Source of the DNA: Ruminiclostridium josui JCM 17888
GTDB lineage: Bacteria > Bacillota > Clostridia > Acetivibrionales > DSM-1351
Assembly (NCBI RefSeq): GCF_000526495.1
Contig: NZ_JAGE01000001.1
Location: 186,001-250,000 of the forward strand
Direction of reading: 5' to 3'
DNA length: 64,000 nt
Below are positions 25,958-34,918 of this stretch, piece after piece. The translations under genes and the position numbers were made by a program. The notes below the pieces were generated by a model that was not told the DNA's origin, searched no databases, and saw only the letters and a list, made by a program, of their open reading frames with translations. Positions within the stretch are counted from its first letter, which is position 1. The number at the start of each line of letters is the position of its first letter.

Positions 25958-26978
25958 TTATTTCGTCGCCTCCTCCTCTTGAAATAACTATCTCGCCTGC
26001 ATCCTCAAGCTTTCTAATAATATTAACAATCTTCTGCTGTGCTTCTTCAACATCTTTGAGCCTTACAGGTCCCATAAATTCCAAATCTTCTCTAATCATT
26101 TCGCTTAGACGTTTTGACATATTAGCAAATATAAGCTTCTGTACATCATCTGTTGCACCCTTAAGAGCAACTGCCAACTGGTTATTATCAACTTCTCTGA
26201 GGAATCTCTGAATTGATCTTCCGTCAAGAGTAAGAATATCTTCAAATACGAACATACGTCTCTTAATTTCTTCTGCAAGATCGGTATCTTCGATTTCCAA
26301 TGTTTCCATAATGAATTTTTCTGTTCCTCTATCAACAGTGTTAAGGATATCAACAATAGATTGAACACCACCGGCAGCAGTATAATCCTCTGTAACCAAA
26401 GAAGAAAGCTTTTTTTCAAGAATTCTTTCAACTTCTTTTATTATGTCAGGAGATGTTCTGTCCATAGTAGCTACTCTACGCGCAACATCTGCTTGTTTGT
26501 CCTGTGGAAGGGCTGATAGTACTACAGAAGCCTGATGTGGTTTTAAATATGCCAATATCAATGCTATTGTCTGAGGATGTTCCCCCTGAATAAAGTTAAG
26601 CAACTGTGACGGATCAGTTTTTCTTACAAAATCAAAAGGCCTAACCTGTAATGATACTGTAAGTTTATTTATTATGTCTACAGCCTTTTGAGAGCCTAAA
26701 GCCTTCTCAAGTATATCTTTTGCATATCCGATACCACCTTCGGCAATATACTCCTGTGCAAGACATATTTGATAGAACTCCTCAAGGACTCTTTCCTTTT
26801 CATCAGGAGTTACAGCCCTAATGTTGGCAATTTCCAAAGTTAACTGCTCTATCTCATCCTCTTTTAAATGCTTGAATATTTCAGCTGACTTCTCAGGGCC
26901 AAGGGAAATCAGCAGCATCGCAGCTTTTTCCCTACCACTGTATTCTGTCTTTGCACTTGCTTTAGTCAAGCTTTTCAC
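25950..26978 (-). CDS. fliG: FliG flagellar motor switch protein
   Basis: FliG transmits torque from the stator to the rotor. The 342-residue protein has the N-terminal FliF-binding domain (AAMLLISLGPEKSAEIFKHL), the middle domain with EHPQTIALILAYL and the C-terminal torque helix with charged residues (LAEEIKRRMFVFEDILTLD). It may start at the GTG at 26978, or at a TTG three codons on that sits 8 bases behind GGGG. Confidence 0.96.
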   Translation of the reverse strand: MKSLTKASAKTEYSGREKAAMLLISLGPEKSAEIFKHLKEDEIEQLTLEIANIRAVTPDEKERVLEEFYQICLAQEYIAEGGIGYAKDILEKALGSQKAVDIINKLTVSLQVRPFDFVRKTDPSQLLNFIQGEHPQTIALILAYLKPHQASVVLSALPQDKQADVARRVATMDRTSPDIIKEVERILEKKLSSLVTEDYTAAGGVQSIVDILNTVDRGTEKFIMETLEIEDTDLAEEIKRRMFVFEDILTLDGRSIQRFLREVDNNQLAVALKGATDDVQKLIFANMSKRLSEMIREDLEFMGPVRLKDVEEAQQKIVNIIRKLEDAGEIVISRGGGDEIIV

Positions 26979-26995
26979 CCCACATATACATTTTT

Positions 26996-28573
26996 CTATT
27001 CATAATCATCTGTTAACCAATTCCGTAATAACTGTGCAACAGCATCCGGCTTTTGTTTAACAAACTTATCAATCTGCTTTTTAACCTCCGACCTTTCCTC
27101 CGTATCAATTTCCGGGACAGGATCAGGTCTAATATCATTGTATGCGAATTTTGAAGGAGTCATTGCAGTATCGTCATCAACTGCCAAAACAGGCTCCAGT
27201 TTCTCTTTTGATTTTTTTGGCAAAGCAATTATTACAAAAGCTATAACCATCAATACCAATAATGCAAGTAAACCATAATTGGAAATAAGATTCTTTAATG
27301 TATCTGCAGTAGAAGGTGTTTCTACTACTGGCGTTTGAATCTTCAGCTTAGATACCGCAATGTTTTCCACTGGAATACCTGTTGCCATACTAGCCAGATT
27401 CTTTACTTGAGTAATCATTTCGTCATTAAGCTTTGAATCATCAGGAACTCTGTTACCATATAATAAAGTAATGGCAGCAGAAGACCTTTCTGGAATAAGT
27501 TCACCTAAAGACTTTTCACTTTGTTTATTTGTTTCATTGTATTGGAAATTCTCAGTTACATCTGATTTGTTATAGGATTTAGAATCGTCGGAACCCGCCG
27601 GATAAGATGGCGTTGTGCCGGGGTTTGAATTTACACCGGGTGTTCCTCCGGTATCCCCGTTTTTTAAATTTTCCTTTGTCTCTTGTCTACTAACAATAGC
27701 ACCTGAGTCTGCACCATTAGGATTTGAAAATTCCTTTGAGGTCTGAGTCAAGGTATCAAAATCAAGAACCGGATTTACAACTACTTTTGCTGTATCGAAA
27801 CTATCTAGTTGATCAACCAATACTTCTCTTAAATTCTTTTCAAGGTCATTTTTGTACTTCTTTTTCATGTCATATTGAGTAGAGGTTTTATCTATCCCAC
27901 TATCACTATCTGTATTAAGTACATTTCCTTTATTGTCTACAACAGTTACATTTTTAGGGTCTAACCCTTCAACACTACTTGCAACTATTTTTACTATACT
28001 TTCAGCCTGCTTGGCACTTATTTCATCTTTAGGAGTAATAACAACTGATGCCTTTGCATCCTTACTATTGCTATCATCAATTAAAAGAGTCTTTTCAGGT
28101 CTTACAATAGTTACATCTGCATCTTCAATATTTTGAAAAAGTTTTAACTGTCTGGCTATATCTGATTCATCAAGTTGCTGCCAGATGTGTTTTTTATCAC
28201 TTTCAGTTGTATTTATCTTTATACTGCTGAGAGCATCAGCGAAAGTAAGTCCATTTTTAGGATATCCCGCAGAAACTAATTCAAAATGTGCTTCATCACT
28301 GTCTTTTTCGTTTACAATAATCCCCGATTTATCATCAGTAAGCTTGTAGGAAATTCCTTTCTCCGACAAGATTTTCTGCATCGAAGCTACATCTTCAGGA
28401 CTGGCATCACGGATAACTGTAGTATAAGTAGGCCTTGTAATTAAAAATAGTCCTATCCCAACAGAGACTACCACAATGCCTGTTATAACAAAAATACGTG
28501 TTTTTTGAGATTTATCTAATCCCTTCCAGAAGTCAAGAAGCGGCTTAAGCAATCGAGTTATAATTTCTGGCAA
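26996..28573 (-). CDS. fliF: FliF MS-ring protein
   Basis: FliF builds the MS ring in the membrane. The protein has two membrane segments (about 27-46 and 430-455) around ring-building domains, with VRPEKTLLIDDSNSKDAKAS typical of the YscJ/FliF region and a Gly/Pro/Ser-rich middle. The C-terminal tail (VKKQIDKFVKQKPDAVAQLL) is the FliG-binding segment. I start at the TTG at 28573 (MPEII) with GAGG 8 bases upstream rather than at the GTG nine bases earlier. Confidence 0.95.
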   Translation of the reverse strand: MPEIITRLLKPLLDFWKGLDKSQKTRIFVITGIVVVSVGIGLFLITRPTYTTVIRDASPEDVASMQKILSEKGISYKLTDDKSGIIVNEKDSDEAHFELVSAGYPKNGLTFADALSSIKINTTESDKKHIWQQLDESDIARQLKLFQNIEDADVTIVRPEKTLLIDDSNSKDAKASVVITPKDEISAKQAESIVKIVASSVEGLDPKNVTVVDNKGNVLNTDSDSGIDKTSTQYDMKKKYKNDLEKNLREVLVDQLDSFDTAKVVVNPVLDFDTLTQTSKEFSNPNGADSGAIVSRQETKENLKNGDTGGTPGVNSNPGTTPSYPAGSDDSKSYNKSDVTENFQYNETNKQSEKSLGELIPERSSAAITLLYGNRVPDDSKLNDEMITQVKNLASMATGIPVENIAVSKLKIQTPVVETPSTADTLKNLISNYGLLALLVLMVIAFVIIALPKKSKEKLEPVLAVDDDTAMTPSKFAYNDIRPDPVPEIDTEERSEVKKQIDKFVKQKPDAVAQLLRNWLTDDYE

Positions 28574-28673
28574 AACTACCACCTCATCATTAATTTATTT
28601 CATCATTAGTTTTCATTTACAGAAACCTAAAAATAAATTTACATAATACTGCAAAATTAACATAAATTTCTGA

Positions 28674-28982
28674 TTATATCTGCATCCTCATTATTTCAGA
28701 ATATGCATCTAAAATCTTGTTTCTTATTTGCATGGTAAACTGCAGAGCGACATTAGCTTTTTCTCCAGCAATTAAAACTTCGGGAATATTATCCGTTTTG
28801 CCTAAAGCAAAATCTTCTTGTAATTTATTAGATTGATTTTCTAGATCTGACACCTTTGTAAGTGCTGATTTCAAGTAATCTCCAAAACTTACCTCAGGTG
28901 TATTTTTATCGTCATTAATTCCTTTAAGACTATAATTATCAGGTATTAATCGTTGTACTTCCCCAATCTTGTCTACTGCCAT
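28674..28982 (-). CDS. fliE: FliE hook-basal body protein
   Basis: FliE joins the MS ring to the rod. The 102-residue product has the family's C-terminal region (ALQFTMQIRNKILDAYSEIMRMQI) and a FGDYLKSALTKVSDLENQSN segment. The ATG follows GGGGGG. It lies between flgC and fliF. Confidence 0.95.
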   Translation of the reverse strand: MAVDKIGEVQRLIPDNYSLKGINDDKNTPEVSFGDYLKSALTKVSDLENQSNKLQEDFALGKTDNIPEVLIAGEKANVALQFTMQIRNKILDAYSEIMRMQI

Positions 28983-29065
28983 ACCTTAACCCCCCTGATT
29001 TACAACTACAACCATAGAATTTAAACTAAAGTGTTTCGGTTATCTATTTATCTATATATCTATAA

Positions 29066-29509
29066 TTATTTACCAATCTCCAACGCTTTCAACGCCATAG
29101 ATTTAGTAGCATTTATCGAAGTAACATTAGCTTCATAGGATCTTGTTGCTGAAATCATATTAACCATTTCGGTAACAATATCTACATTTGGCATGTTAAC
29201 ATATCCATCTGCATCAGCATCAGGATGCCCTGGATCGTATACCTTTTTGAACTCCGTAGGATCTTCCACAATACTGCTGACCCTAACTCCATTACCACCA
29301 TTTAGTTTGTTTGATGCGTTCTCTAAAACTTGAGAAAATGAATTTGAATCAGAACGTTCTTCAAATACTACTTCTCTCCTTCTATACGGAGTACCTTCAG
29401 CAGTTCTTGTAGTATTTGCATTTGCAATATTCTGAGAAATGGTATCCATTCGTACTCTTTGTGCAGTAAGCCCTGAAGCACTTATATCCAATGCACTAAA
29501 AATACCCAT
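29066..29509 (-). CDS. flgC: FlgC proximal rod protein
   Basis: FlgC is a rod subunit. The 147 residues start with the rod signature FSALDISASGLTAQRVRMDT and SQNIANANTTR and end with the C-terminal helix (PNVDIVTEMVNMISATRSYEAN). It begins 2 bases after the flgB stop. Confidence 0.96.
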   Translation of the reverse strand: MGIFSALDISASGLTAQRVRMDTISQNIANANTTRTAEGTPYRRREVVFEERSDSNSFSQVLENASNKLNGGNGVRVSSIVEDPTEFKKVYDPGHPDADADGYVNMPNVDIVTEMVNMISATRSYEANVTSINATKSMALKALEIGK

Positions 29510-29511
29510 AA

Positions 29512-29925
29512 TCAGCGTCTCCCCTCTGAAATTACGTTTTTAATCTTGCTAAAATTATTATTAATCATTTGGATCAGCGAATTATATTGAATGGTATTCT
29601 TGGCTAGATAAGCCATTTCACTGTCTATATCTACGTTGTTTCCATCAATACGCATGCTGGTATCTGAATTGTCCTGAGTAATTTCGGGCTTAATCTTATC
29701 AATATTCTTTGATTTTATAGGTATATGCCTTTCATCAGTTGTAATCCCTTCAAGCCTTTTGCTGTCAAGAGATTCATTCAGGTACTCCTCAAAAGTAACA
29801 TCCTTTCTCTTATAATTCGGAGTGTCTACATTAGCCAAGTTTTGAGATATAACCTCGTTTCTGGCCCATGAGGCATTTATAGATTTTTCAAGTAGATTGT
29901 TCTTTGCGTATAATTTTTCTATCAT
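29512..29925 (-). CDS. flgB: FlgB proximal rod protein
   Basis: FlgB is a rod subunit and the first gene of the fla/che operon. The 137 residues contain the LEKSINASWARNEVISQNLA and NVDTPNYKRKDVTFEEYL segments and the C-terminal DIDSEMAYLAKNTIQYNSL helix. The ATG follows GGGG. A promoter-like sequence lies 55-80 bases upstream; codY, which stands before flgB in many Firmicutes, is absent here. Confidence 0.96.
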   Translation of the reverse strand: MIEKLYAKNNLLEKSINASWARNEVISQNLANVDTPNYKRKDVTFEEYLNESLDSKRLEGITTDERHIPIKSKNIDKIKPEITQDNSDTSMRIDGNNVDIDSEMAYLAKNTIQYNSLIQMINNNFSKIKNVISEGRR

Positions 29926-29978
29926 AATAACCCCGCTCCCAACTCATAGCATATAACCAATACTTTTTTATTAGCTAA

Positions 29979-30007
29979 ATTCTAGCATATAAAATTTAAA
30001 AATACAA
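29979..30007 (-). promoter_or_regulatory. Candidate promoter of the fla/che operon
   Basis: Reading leftward, TTGTAT (30002-30007) is followed after 17 bases by TAGAAT (29979-29984) with the extended -10 motif TG one base before it. The position, 54 bp before flgB in the 138-bp gap after trmFO, fits the start of the operon. The sequence resembles a housekeeping promoter rather than a SigD type. Confidence 0.5.
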
Positions 30008-30063
30008 TAAATAAAGCTTATTATTATAGCATATTAGGACTAATTCCCCAGATTATAATGTAC

Positions 30064-31374
30064 TTAAAGTTCTACTTTTTTGACAAAATTAACAGAATTT
30101 TTTGCAATTTCCATATTACGTTTTTTCTTATCTCTTATAGAAACAATTATATCATCTATTCCATTAAATATTCCAAAATTAACATTCATCGGTTGGAAAT
30201 TTTTTACACTAACATCAGAAATATAATTACTTAATGCTCCAATTGCAGTATTGGCCGGAAATATAATTCTTTCTTTTCCCAAACACTGTGCAGCTGCATT
30301 TATTCCTGCTACAAATCCTGATGAAGTTGATTCTATATATCCTTCAACTCCGGTTATTTGCCCTGCAAAGTACAAATTTTCATTACTCTTTAATCTATAT
30401 GTGTTATCAAGAAGCTTAGGAGAGTTGATATAGGTATTTCTATGCATTACTCCATATCTGACAAACTCTGCATTTTCCAGTCCTGGTATCAGTCTGAAGA
30501 CCCTTTTCTGCTCAGGCCATTTTAAATGAGTTTGAAAACCAACTATATTGTACAGAGTTGCATTTTTATTGTCCTGTCTAAGCTGTACTACAGCGTAGGG
30601 CTTTATATTGGTTCTTTCATCAATTAGCCCTACCGGTTTCAGAGGCCCGAACCTCATAGTATCTTTTCCCCTATGCGCCATACTTTCTATAGGCATACAG
30701 CCTTCAAAAACCATATTCTTCTCAAAGTCTTTTACTTCAGCTGCTTCAGCATTTACTAGGGCGTCATAAAAGATTTCATACTCTTCCCGGGTCATTGGGC
30801 AATTTATATAATCTTCAGAGCCCTTTCCGTACCTTGCAGCTTTAAATGCCTTGTCCATGTTTATAGAATCATAAGTAACTATAGGTGCTGCCGCGTCAAA
30901 AAAGTGAAGATAGTCTTCACCAGTAATACCTTTTATATAATTAAACATTGGTTCTGATGTAAGAGGCCCTGTTGCAATGATAGTTATATTTTCATCAGGT
31001 ACTGTATCCATTTCTCTATTAACTATTTCAATATTACTATTCTTCTTTATTTCCTCAGTTATATATTGTGAAAATCCTTCTCTATCTACAGCAAGTGCTC
31101 CTCCAGCAGGTACTCTGGTCTCGTCAGCAGCTTTCATTATCAAAGAATCCATAATCCTAAGTTCCTCTTTCAATAAGCCCACTGCATTTTCCATTTGGTC
31201 AGACCGAAGTGAGTTACTGCACACCAGCTCTGCAAAATTATCAGAATGGTGAGCAGGAGTAGTTTTATCCGGCTTCATCTCATAAAGAGTTACATTAATA
31301 CCCCTTTTGGCTATCTGATACGCCGCCTCACATCCTGCAAGTCCTGCTCCTATTACATTTACTTTCTTACACAT
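30064..31374 (-). CDS. trmFO: TrmFO tRNA (uracil-54-C5) methyltransferase, folate-dependent
   Basis: TrmFO (formerly Gid) methylates U54 in the tRNA T-loop using methylene-tetrahydrofolate and FAD. The 436-residue protein has the N-terminal FAD-binding [17 protein letters not shown], then [20 protein letters not shown] and the C-terminal [20 protein letters not shown]. The ATG follows AAGGAGAC. It stands between topA and the flagellar operon as in most Firmicutes. Confidence 0.97.
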   Translation of the reverse strand: MCKKVNVIGAGLAGCEAAYQIAKRGINVTLYEMKPDKTTPAHHSDNFAELVCSNSLRSDQMENAVGLLKEELRIMDSLIMKAADETRVPAGGALAVDREGFSQYITEEIKKNSNIEIVNREMDTVPDENITIIATGPLTSEPMFNYIKGITGEDYLHFFDAAAPIVTYDSINMDKAFKAARYGKGSEDYINCPMTREEYEIFYDALVNAEAAEVKDFEKNMVFEGCMPIESMAHRGKDTMRFGPLKPVGLIDERTNIKPYAVVQLRQDNKNATLYNIVGFQTHLKWPEQKRVFRLIPGLENAEFVRYGVMHRNTYINSPKLLDNTYRLKSNENLYFAGQITGVEGYIESTSSGFVAGINAAAQCLGKERIIFPANTAIGALSNYISDVSVKNFQPMNVNFGIFNGIDDIIVSIRDKKKRNMEIAKNSVNFVKKVEL

Positions 31375-31409
31375 CTAAAGTCTCCTTTGATTTATGTCAA
31401 TAAATAAAA

Positions 31410-31446
31410 TTAACCGAAAGCAGACTTTTATTACCTTCGGTTAACT
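31410..31446 (-). terminator. Intrinsic terminator after topA
   Basis: On the minus strand the arms TTAACCGAAGG and CTTTCGGTTAA enclose a 12-13 base loop and are followed by TTTTATTTA. It lies between the topA tail and trmFO, so trmFO probably has its own transcript. Confidence 0.7.
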
Positions 31447-31514
31447 AACATTAACTATAATAAGTATAATTACTTTTATGCAAATATACAATGTGAAAAT
31501 TGTTCTATTTCAAT

Positions 31515-31796
31515 TTATTTTCCAGTTTGTGTTGATGTTTCCATATTGCTTACACACTTTTCGTTGCTGCATTTAAGAACCTTCTTTTTACCGGAAGACT
31601 TTTGCAGCATAAATGCTCCGCAAGAAGGACATGTTTCCTTATTCGGACTAGGCATATCCCAACTCATAAATGAACACTCCGGATTTCTCTCACAACCAAT
31701 ATACTTTTTACCTTTTTTAGTCTTCTTGATGAGTACTTTTCCTTTGCAAAGAGGACACTCCACTCCAGCTTCTTCTACAATAGGTTTTGTATTTCT
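31515..31796 (-). pseudogene. topA: C-terminal zinc-ribbon part of topA behind an in-frame TGA
   Basis: This stretch continues the topA frame directly after the TGA at 31797-31799 and stays open for 93 codons. It reads RNTKPIVEEAGVE and then two further zinc ribbons: CPLC...CERNPEC and CPSC...CSNEKC. It has an internal ATG (31763) but no convincing ribosome site, so it would only be made by read-through. As part of TopA these ribbons bind the single-stranded DNA segment. The open frame implies that the stop is recent, suppressed, or a base-call error. Confidence 0.85.
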
Positions 31797-33638
31797 TCAT
31801 TCTGGAAATCCCGGACAAGCAAGGAACTTGCCAAACCTTCCATGCTTAACAACCATATACCTTCCACACTTATCACATTGTACATCCGATACCTCTACAG
31901 GTAATTCAACATCTCCTATTGATTCTTCAGCCTTTTTAAGTACTCCTGCAAATGAAGAATAAAACTCCCTCATTACGGCCTTCCATTCTTTATTACCATC
32001 CTCAACATCATCTAGTTCGCTTTCCATCTGAGCAGTAAATTCTGTATCAACAATGTTCTCAAAATGTTTTTTCATTATGTCATTTACAATTTTTCCTAGT
32101 TCTGTTGGTACCAATAACTTCTTCTCTTTCAAAACATAACCACGGGATAATATAGTTGTGATTGTTGGGGCATAAGTACTAGGTCTTCCTATCCCTTTTT
32201 CTTCTAAGGCTCTTACAAGGGTGGCTTCGGTATACCTAGCGGGAGGTTGTGTAAAATGCTGTTTTGGAGTATTCTTTTTTAATTCAAGAATATCTCCTTC
32301 GTTCAACTGAGGTAGGTTATTTTCCTTTCCATCCTGCTCCTCATCATCTTCCTTACCCTCTGTATCATTTCCTTCAATGTACAATACCATAAAGCCCGGG
32401 AATTTTACTTTTGAGCCATTTGCTTTAAAGGTATATTTCCCTGCACTAATATCAGCTGATACAGTATCATATATGGCAGATGACATCTGACTTGATATAA
32501 ATCTGTCCCATATAAGCTTGTAGAGCTTGTATTGTTCTGCACTAAGAAATTCTTTTATTACTTCAGGTGCCATATCCATATATGTCGGACGTATTGCTTC
32601 ATGGGCATCCTGAGAAGCTGATTTGTTTTTATATATCTTTGGATTTTCAGGGATATAATCCTGTCCATACTTTGTTTTAATATACTCTCTTGCCTCATTC
32701 TGTGCGTCTGCTGATATCCTTGTTGAGTCTGTTCTCATGTAGGTTATTAAACCCACAGAACCACGTCCCTTTATTTCAATACCTTCATATAGCTGCTGAG
32801 CAACCATCATGGTTCTCTTGGTTGTAAATCCAAGTTTTCTGGAAGCTTCCTGCTGTAAAGTACTGGTAATAAAAGGTGCTGCAGCTGCCCTTTTCTTTTC
32901 CTGTTCTTTAACTTTTCGAACAATATATTCGCTTTTATTTATTTCATCTAAAATAGAATTAACTTGTTCCTCATTTGCTAATTCAATTTTTTCCTTGCCA
33001 ATACCATAGAATCTTGCTTCAAAATTGGGGCTTGCTTTTGGTTTCGCAAGCTTCGCTGTTATTGACCAATATTCCTGTGATTCAAAATTTTCTATTTCCT
33101 CTTCCCTGTCGCAAATCATTTTTGTAGCTACAGATTGTACTCTTCCTGCACTCAAGCCTTTTTTTACTTTTTTCCAAAGCAGAGGACTTATCTTATAGCC
33201 CACTATTCTGTCCAGCACTCTTCTTGCCTGCTGTGCATCAACAAGGCCCATATCTATTGTCCTTGGCTGCTTTATAGCATTCTTTACGGCATTTTGTGTT
33301 ATTTCATTAAAAGAAACTCTACACTTCTGTTGTTCATCAATATTTAATATTTTGGCCAAGTGCCAGGATATCGCCTCACCTTCACGGTCAGGGTCAGTTG
33401 CAAGAAACACTTTTTTAGCTGCCTTGGCTTCTTTTTTCAATTTTGATATTACGTCTCCCTTGCCTCTTATAGTGATATACTTTGGCTCAAAATCATTATC
33501 AATATCAACACCCATCTGACTTTTTGGTAAATCCCTAACATGTCCGACAGAAGCCTCTACCTTATATCCCTTACCTAAAAATTTACTTATTGATTTAACT
33601 TTTCCGGGAGACTCCACAATAACCAGGTTATCAGCCAT
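31797..33638 (-). CDS. topA: DNA topoisomerase I, ended early by TGA at a Cys position
   Basis: TopA relaxes negative supercoils. The 613 residues contain the complete catalytic part: Toprim domain with DPDREGEAISWHL, VQSVATKMI, and the active-site Tyr in GLITYMRTDSTRIS. The first zinc ribbon shows CDKC and CPGFPE and then stops: TGA stands where the fourth ligand Cys is expected, since the two following ribbons read C-x5-C at the same place. With read-through the protein would be 707 residues. The start ATG is at 33638 (MADNLVIVESPGK). Confidence 0.92.
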   Translation of the reverse strand: MADNLVIVESPGKVKSISKFLGKGYKVEASVGHVRDLPKSQMGVDIDNDFEPKYITIRGKGDVISKLKKEAKAAKKVFLATDPDREGEAISWHLAKILNIDEQQKCRVSFNEITQNAVKNAIKQPRTIDMGLVDAQQARRVLDRIVGYKISPLLWKKVKKGLSAGRVQSVATKMICDREEEIENFESQEYWSITAKLAKPKASPNFEARFYGIGKEKIELANEEQVNSILDEINKSEYIVRKVKEQEKKRAAAAPFITSTLQQEASRKLGFTTKRTMMVAQQLYEGIEIKGRGSVGLITYMRTDSTRISADAQNEAREYIKTKYGQDYIPENPKIYKNKSASQDAHEAIRPTYMDMAPEVIKEFLSAEQYKLYKLIWDRFISSQMSSAIYDTVSADISAGKYTFKANGSKVKFPGFMVLYIEGNDTEGKEDDEEQDGKENNLPQLNEGDILELKKNTPKQHFTQPPARYTEATLVRALEEKGIGRPSTYAPTITTILSRGYVLKEKKLLVPTELGKIVNDIMKKHFENIVDTEFTAQMESELDDVEDGNKEWKAVMREFYSSFAGVLKKAEESIGDVELPVEVSDVQCDKCGRYMVVKHGRFGKFLACPGFPE

Positions 33639-33784
33639 TTTATTCCTCCGTGTCGAATATCCATTTTCTGTATATTGTATTATTAAACAACTACTAATTT
33701 AAACTGGTTTTTTCAATCTGTCAACCTCACAATAGTAATTCTACATTAAATACTCAAAATTATTCCTCTTTTTTATGTATCAGA

Positions 33785-34909
33785 TTATATTATAACCTCA
33801 AATATTTTACCGGGGTTTTGACTAATTATCCCTTTCATTTCAAGCATAAATAGTATATTGTTTGCATCTTTTGCAGAAATATTACTTGTTTCAATAATTT
33901 CATCTATATTATGTACTCCATTTAAAATTATCTTTAAAATTTTTATTTCATCGGTTGTCAGTCCCTTAAATAAATTTAGATATTTTTTACTGGTTTTACT
34001 TAAGGTATCTTCATGGAAAAATGTAAAATTCTGTACCCCGCTATATTCAAATTCTTCCAGAATATCAGAGGCATTCAATACCAGTTTGGCTCCTTCTTTA
34101 ATTAATTGGTTTGTGCCCATACTGTAGGCACAGTCGATATTTCCCGGAACTGCAAAGACTTCTTTCCCCTGCTCCAAGGCAAACCCTGCTGTAATTAGAG
34201 AACCACTTCTTTTTGCTGCCTCAATGACAAGGACTCCGCCTGAAATTCCGCTTATTATTCTGTTTCGCGCAGGAAAGTTATGTTGCAGCGGAGGCATTCC
34301 CGGAGGGTACTCAGATATCACTAATCCTTTGGAGGCTATTATATCATTAAAAAGTCCTATATTTTCCTGAGGATAAATAATATCCAGCCCAGAACCAAGA
34401 ACTGCTATGGTTCTTCCTCCTGCGTCCAGACAACCTTTATGAGCAATGCTGTCAATTCCTCTTGCTAGACCACTTACTATTGTTACACCTCTCATTGAAA
34501 GGTCATATGACAACCTACCGGCGGTTTTCGTACCATATACGGTAGGCCTTCTTGAACCAACTACTGCAATAGAAAAACTGTCAGATTCAAGTTTTCCCTT
34601 ATAATATAAAGCTATAGGCGGATCATATATATTTTTTAGTTTTTGAGGATAAACTTCTTCAAAAATATTTACCATTTTTATATTAGTTCTCATCATCACT
34701 TCATATATTGCACCAACTCTATGCCTTTTGTCTGAATTCAAAAGCTCTTTTATATTTTTCTCAGTTAATCCTTTTGTATTTTTAAGGTCATTTTCTGAAA
34801 GACCATATATAATTTCGGGGCTTTTATATTTTTCCAATAAGCTAAATGCTTTTTTTGAACTTAATCCTTCCAAGGATGATAACCAAATCCAATACTCAAT
34901 ATCTCTCAT
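33785..34909 (-). CDS. dprA: DprA/Smf DNA processing protein
   Basis: DprA loads RecA on incoming single-stranded DNA during transformation. The 374-residue product has an N-terminal helix-hairpin region (LEGLSSKKAFSLL, LKNTKGLTEKNIKELL), the Rossmann-like core with VGSRRPTVYGTKTAG, SGLARGIDSIAHKG and FPARNRIISGISGG, and a C-terminal winged-helix domain (DEIIETSNISAKDANNILFM). The ATG follows AAGGAG. It lies directly behind comM. Confidence 0.96.
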   Translation of the reverse strand: MRDIEYWIWLSSLEGLSSKKAFSLLEKYKSPEIIYGLSENDLKNTKGLTEKNIKELLNSDKRHRVGAIYEVMMRTNIKMVNIFEEVYPQKLKNIYDPPIALYYKGKLESDSFSIAVVGSRRPTVYGTKTAGRLSYDLSMRGVTIVSGLARGIDSIAHKGCLDAGGRTIAVLGSGLDIIYPQENIGLFNDIIASKGLVISEYPPGMPPLQHNFPARNRIISGISGGVLVIEAAKRSGSLITAGFALEQGKEVFAVPGNIDCAYSMGTNQLIKEGAKLVLNASDILEEFEYSGVQNFTFFHEDTLSKTSKKYLNLFKGLTTDEIKILKIILNGVHNIDEIIETSNISAKDANNILFMLEMKGIISQNPGKIFEVII

Positions 34910-34918
34910 AAAATCTCC

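Noticed and set aside
31750-31800. SECIS element for selenocysteine at the topA TGA
   Set aside because: I could not find a stable hairpin with an apical G at the right distance after the TGA; mutation or base error is simpler.
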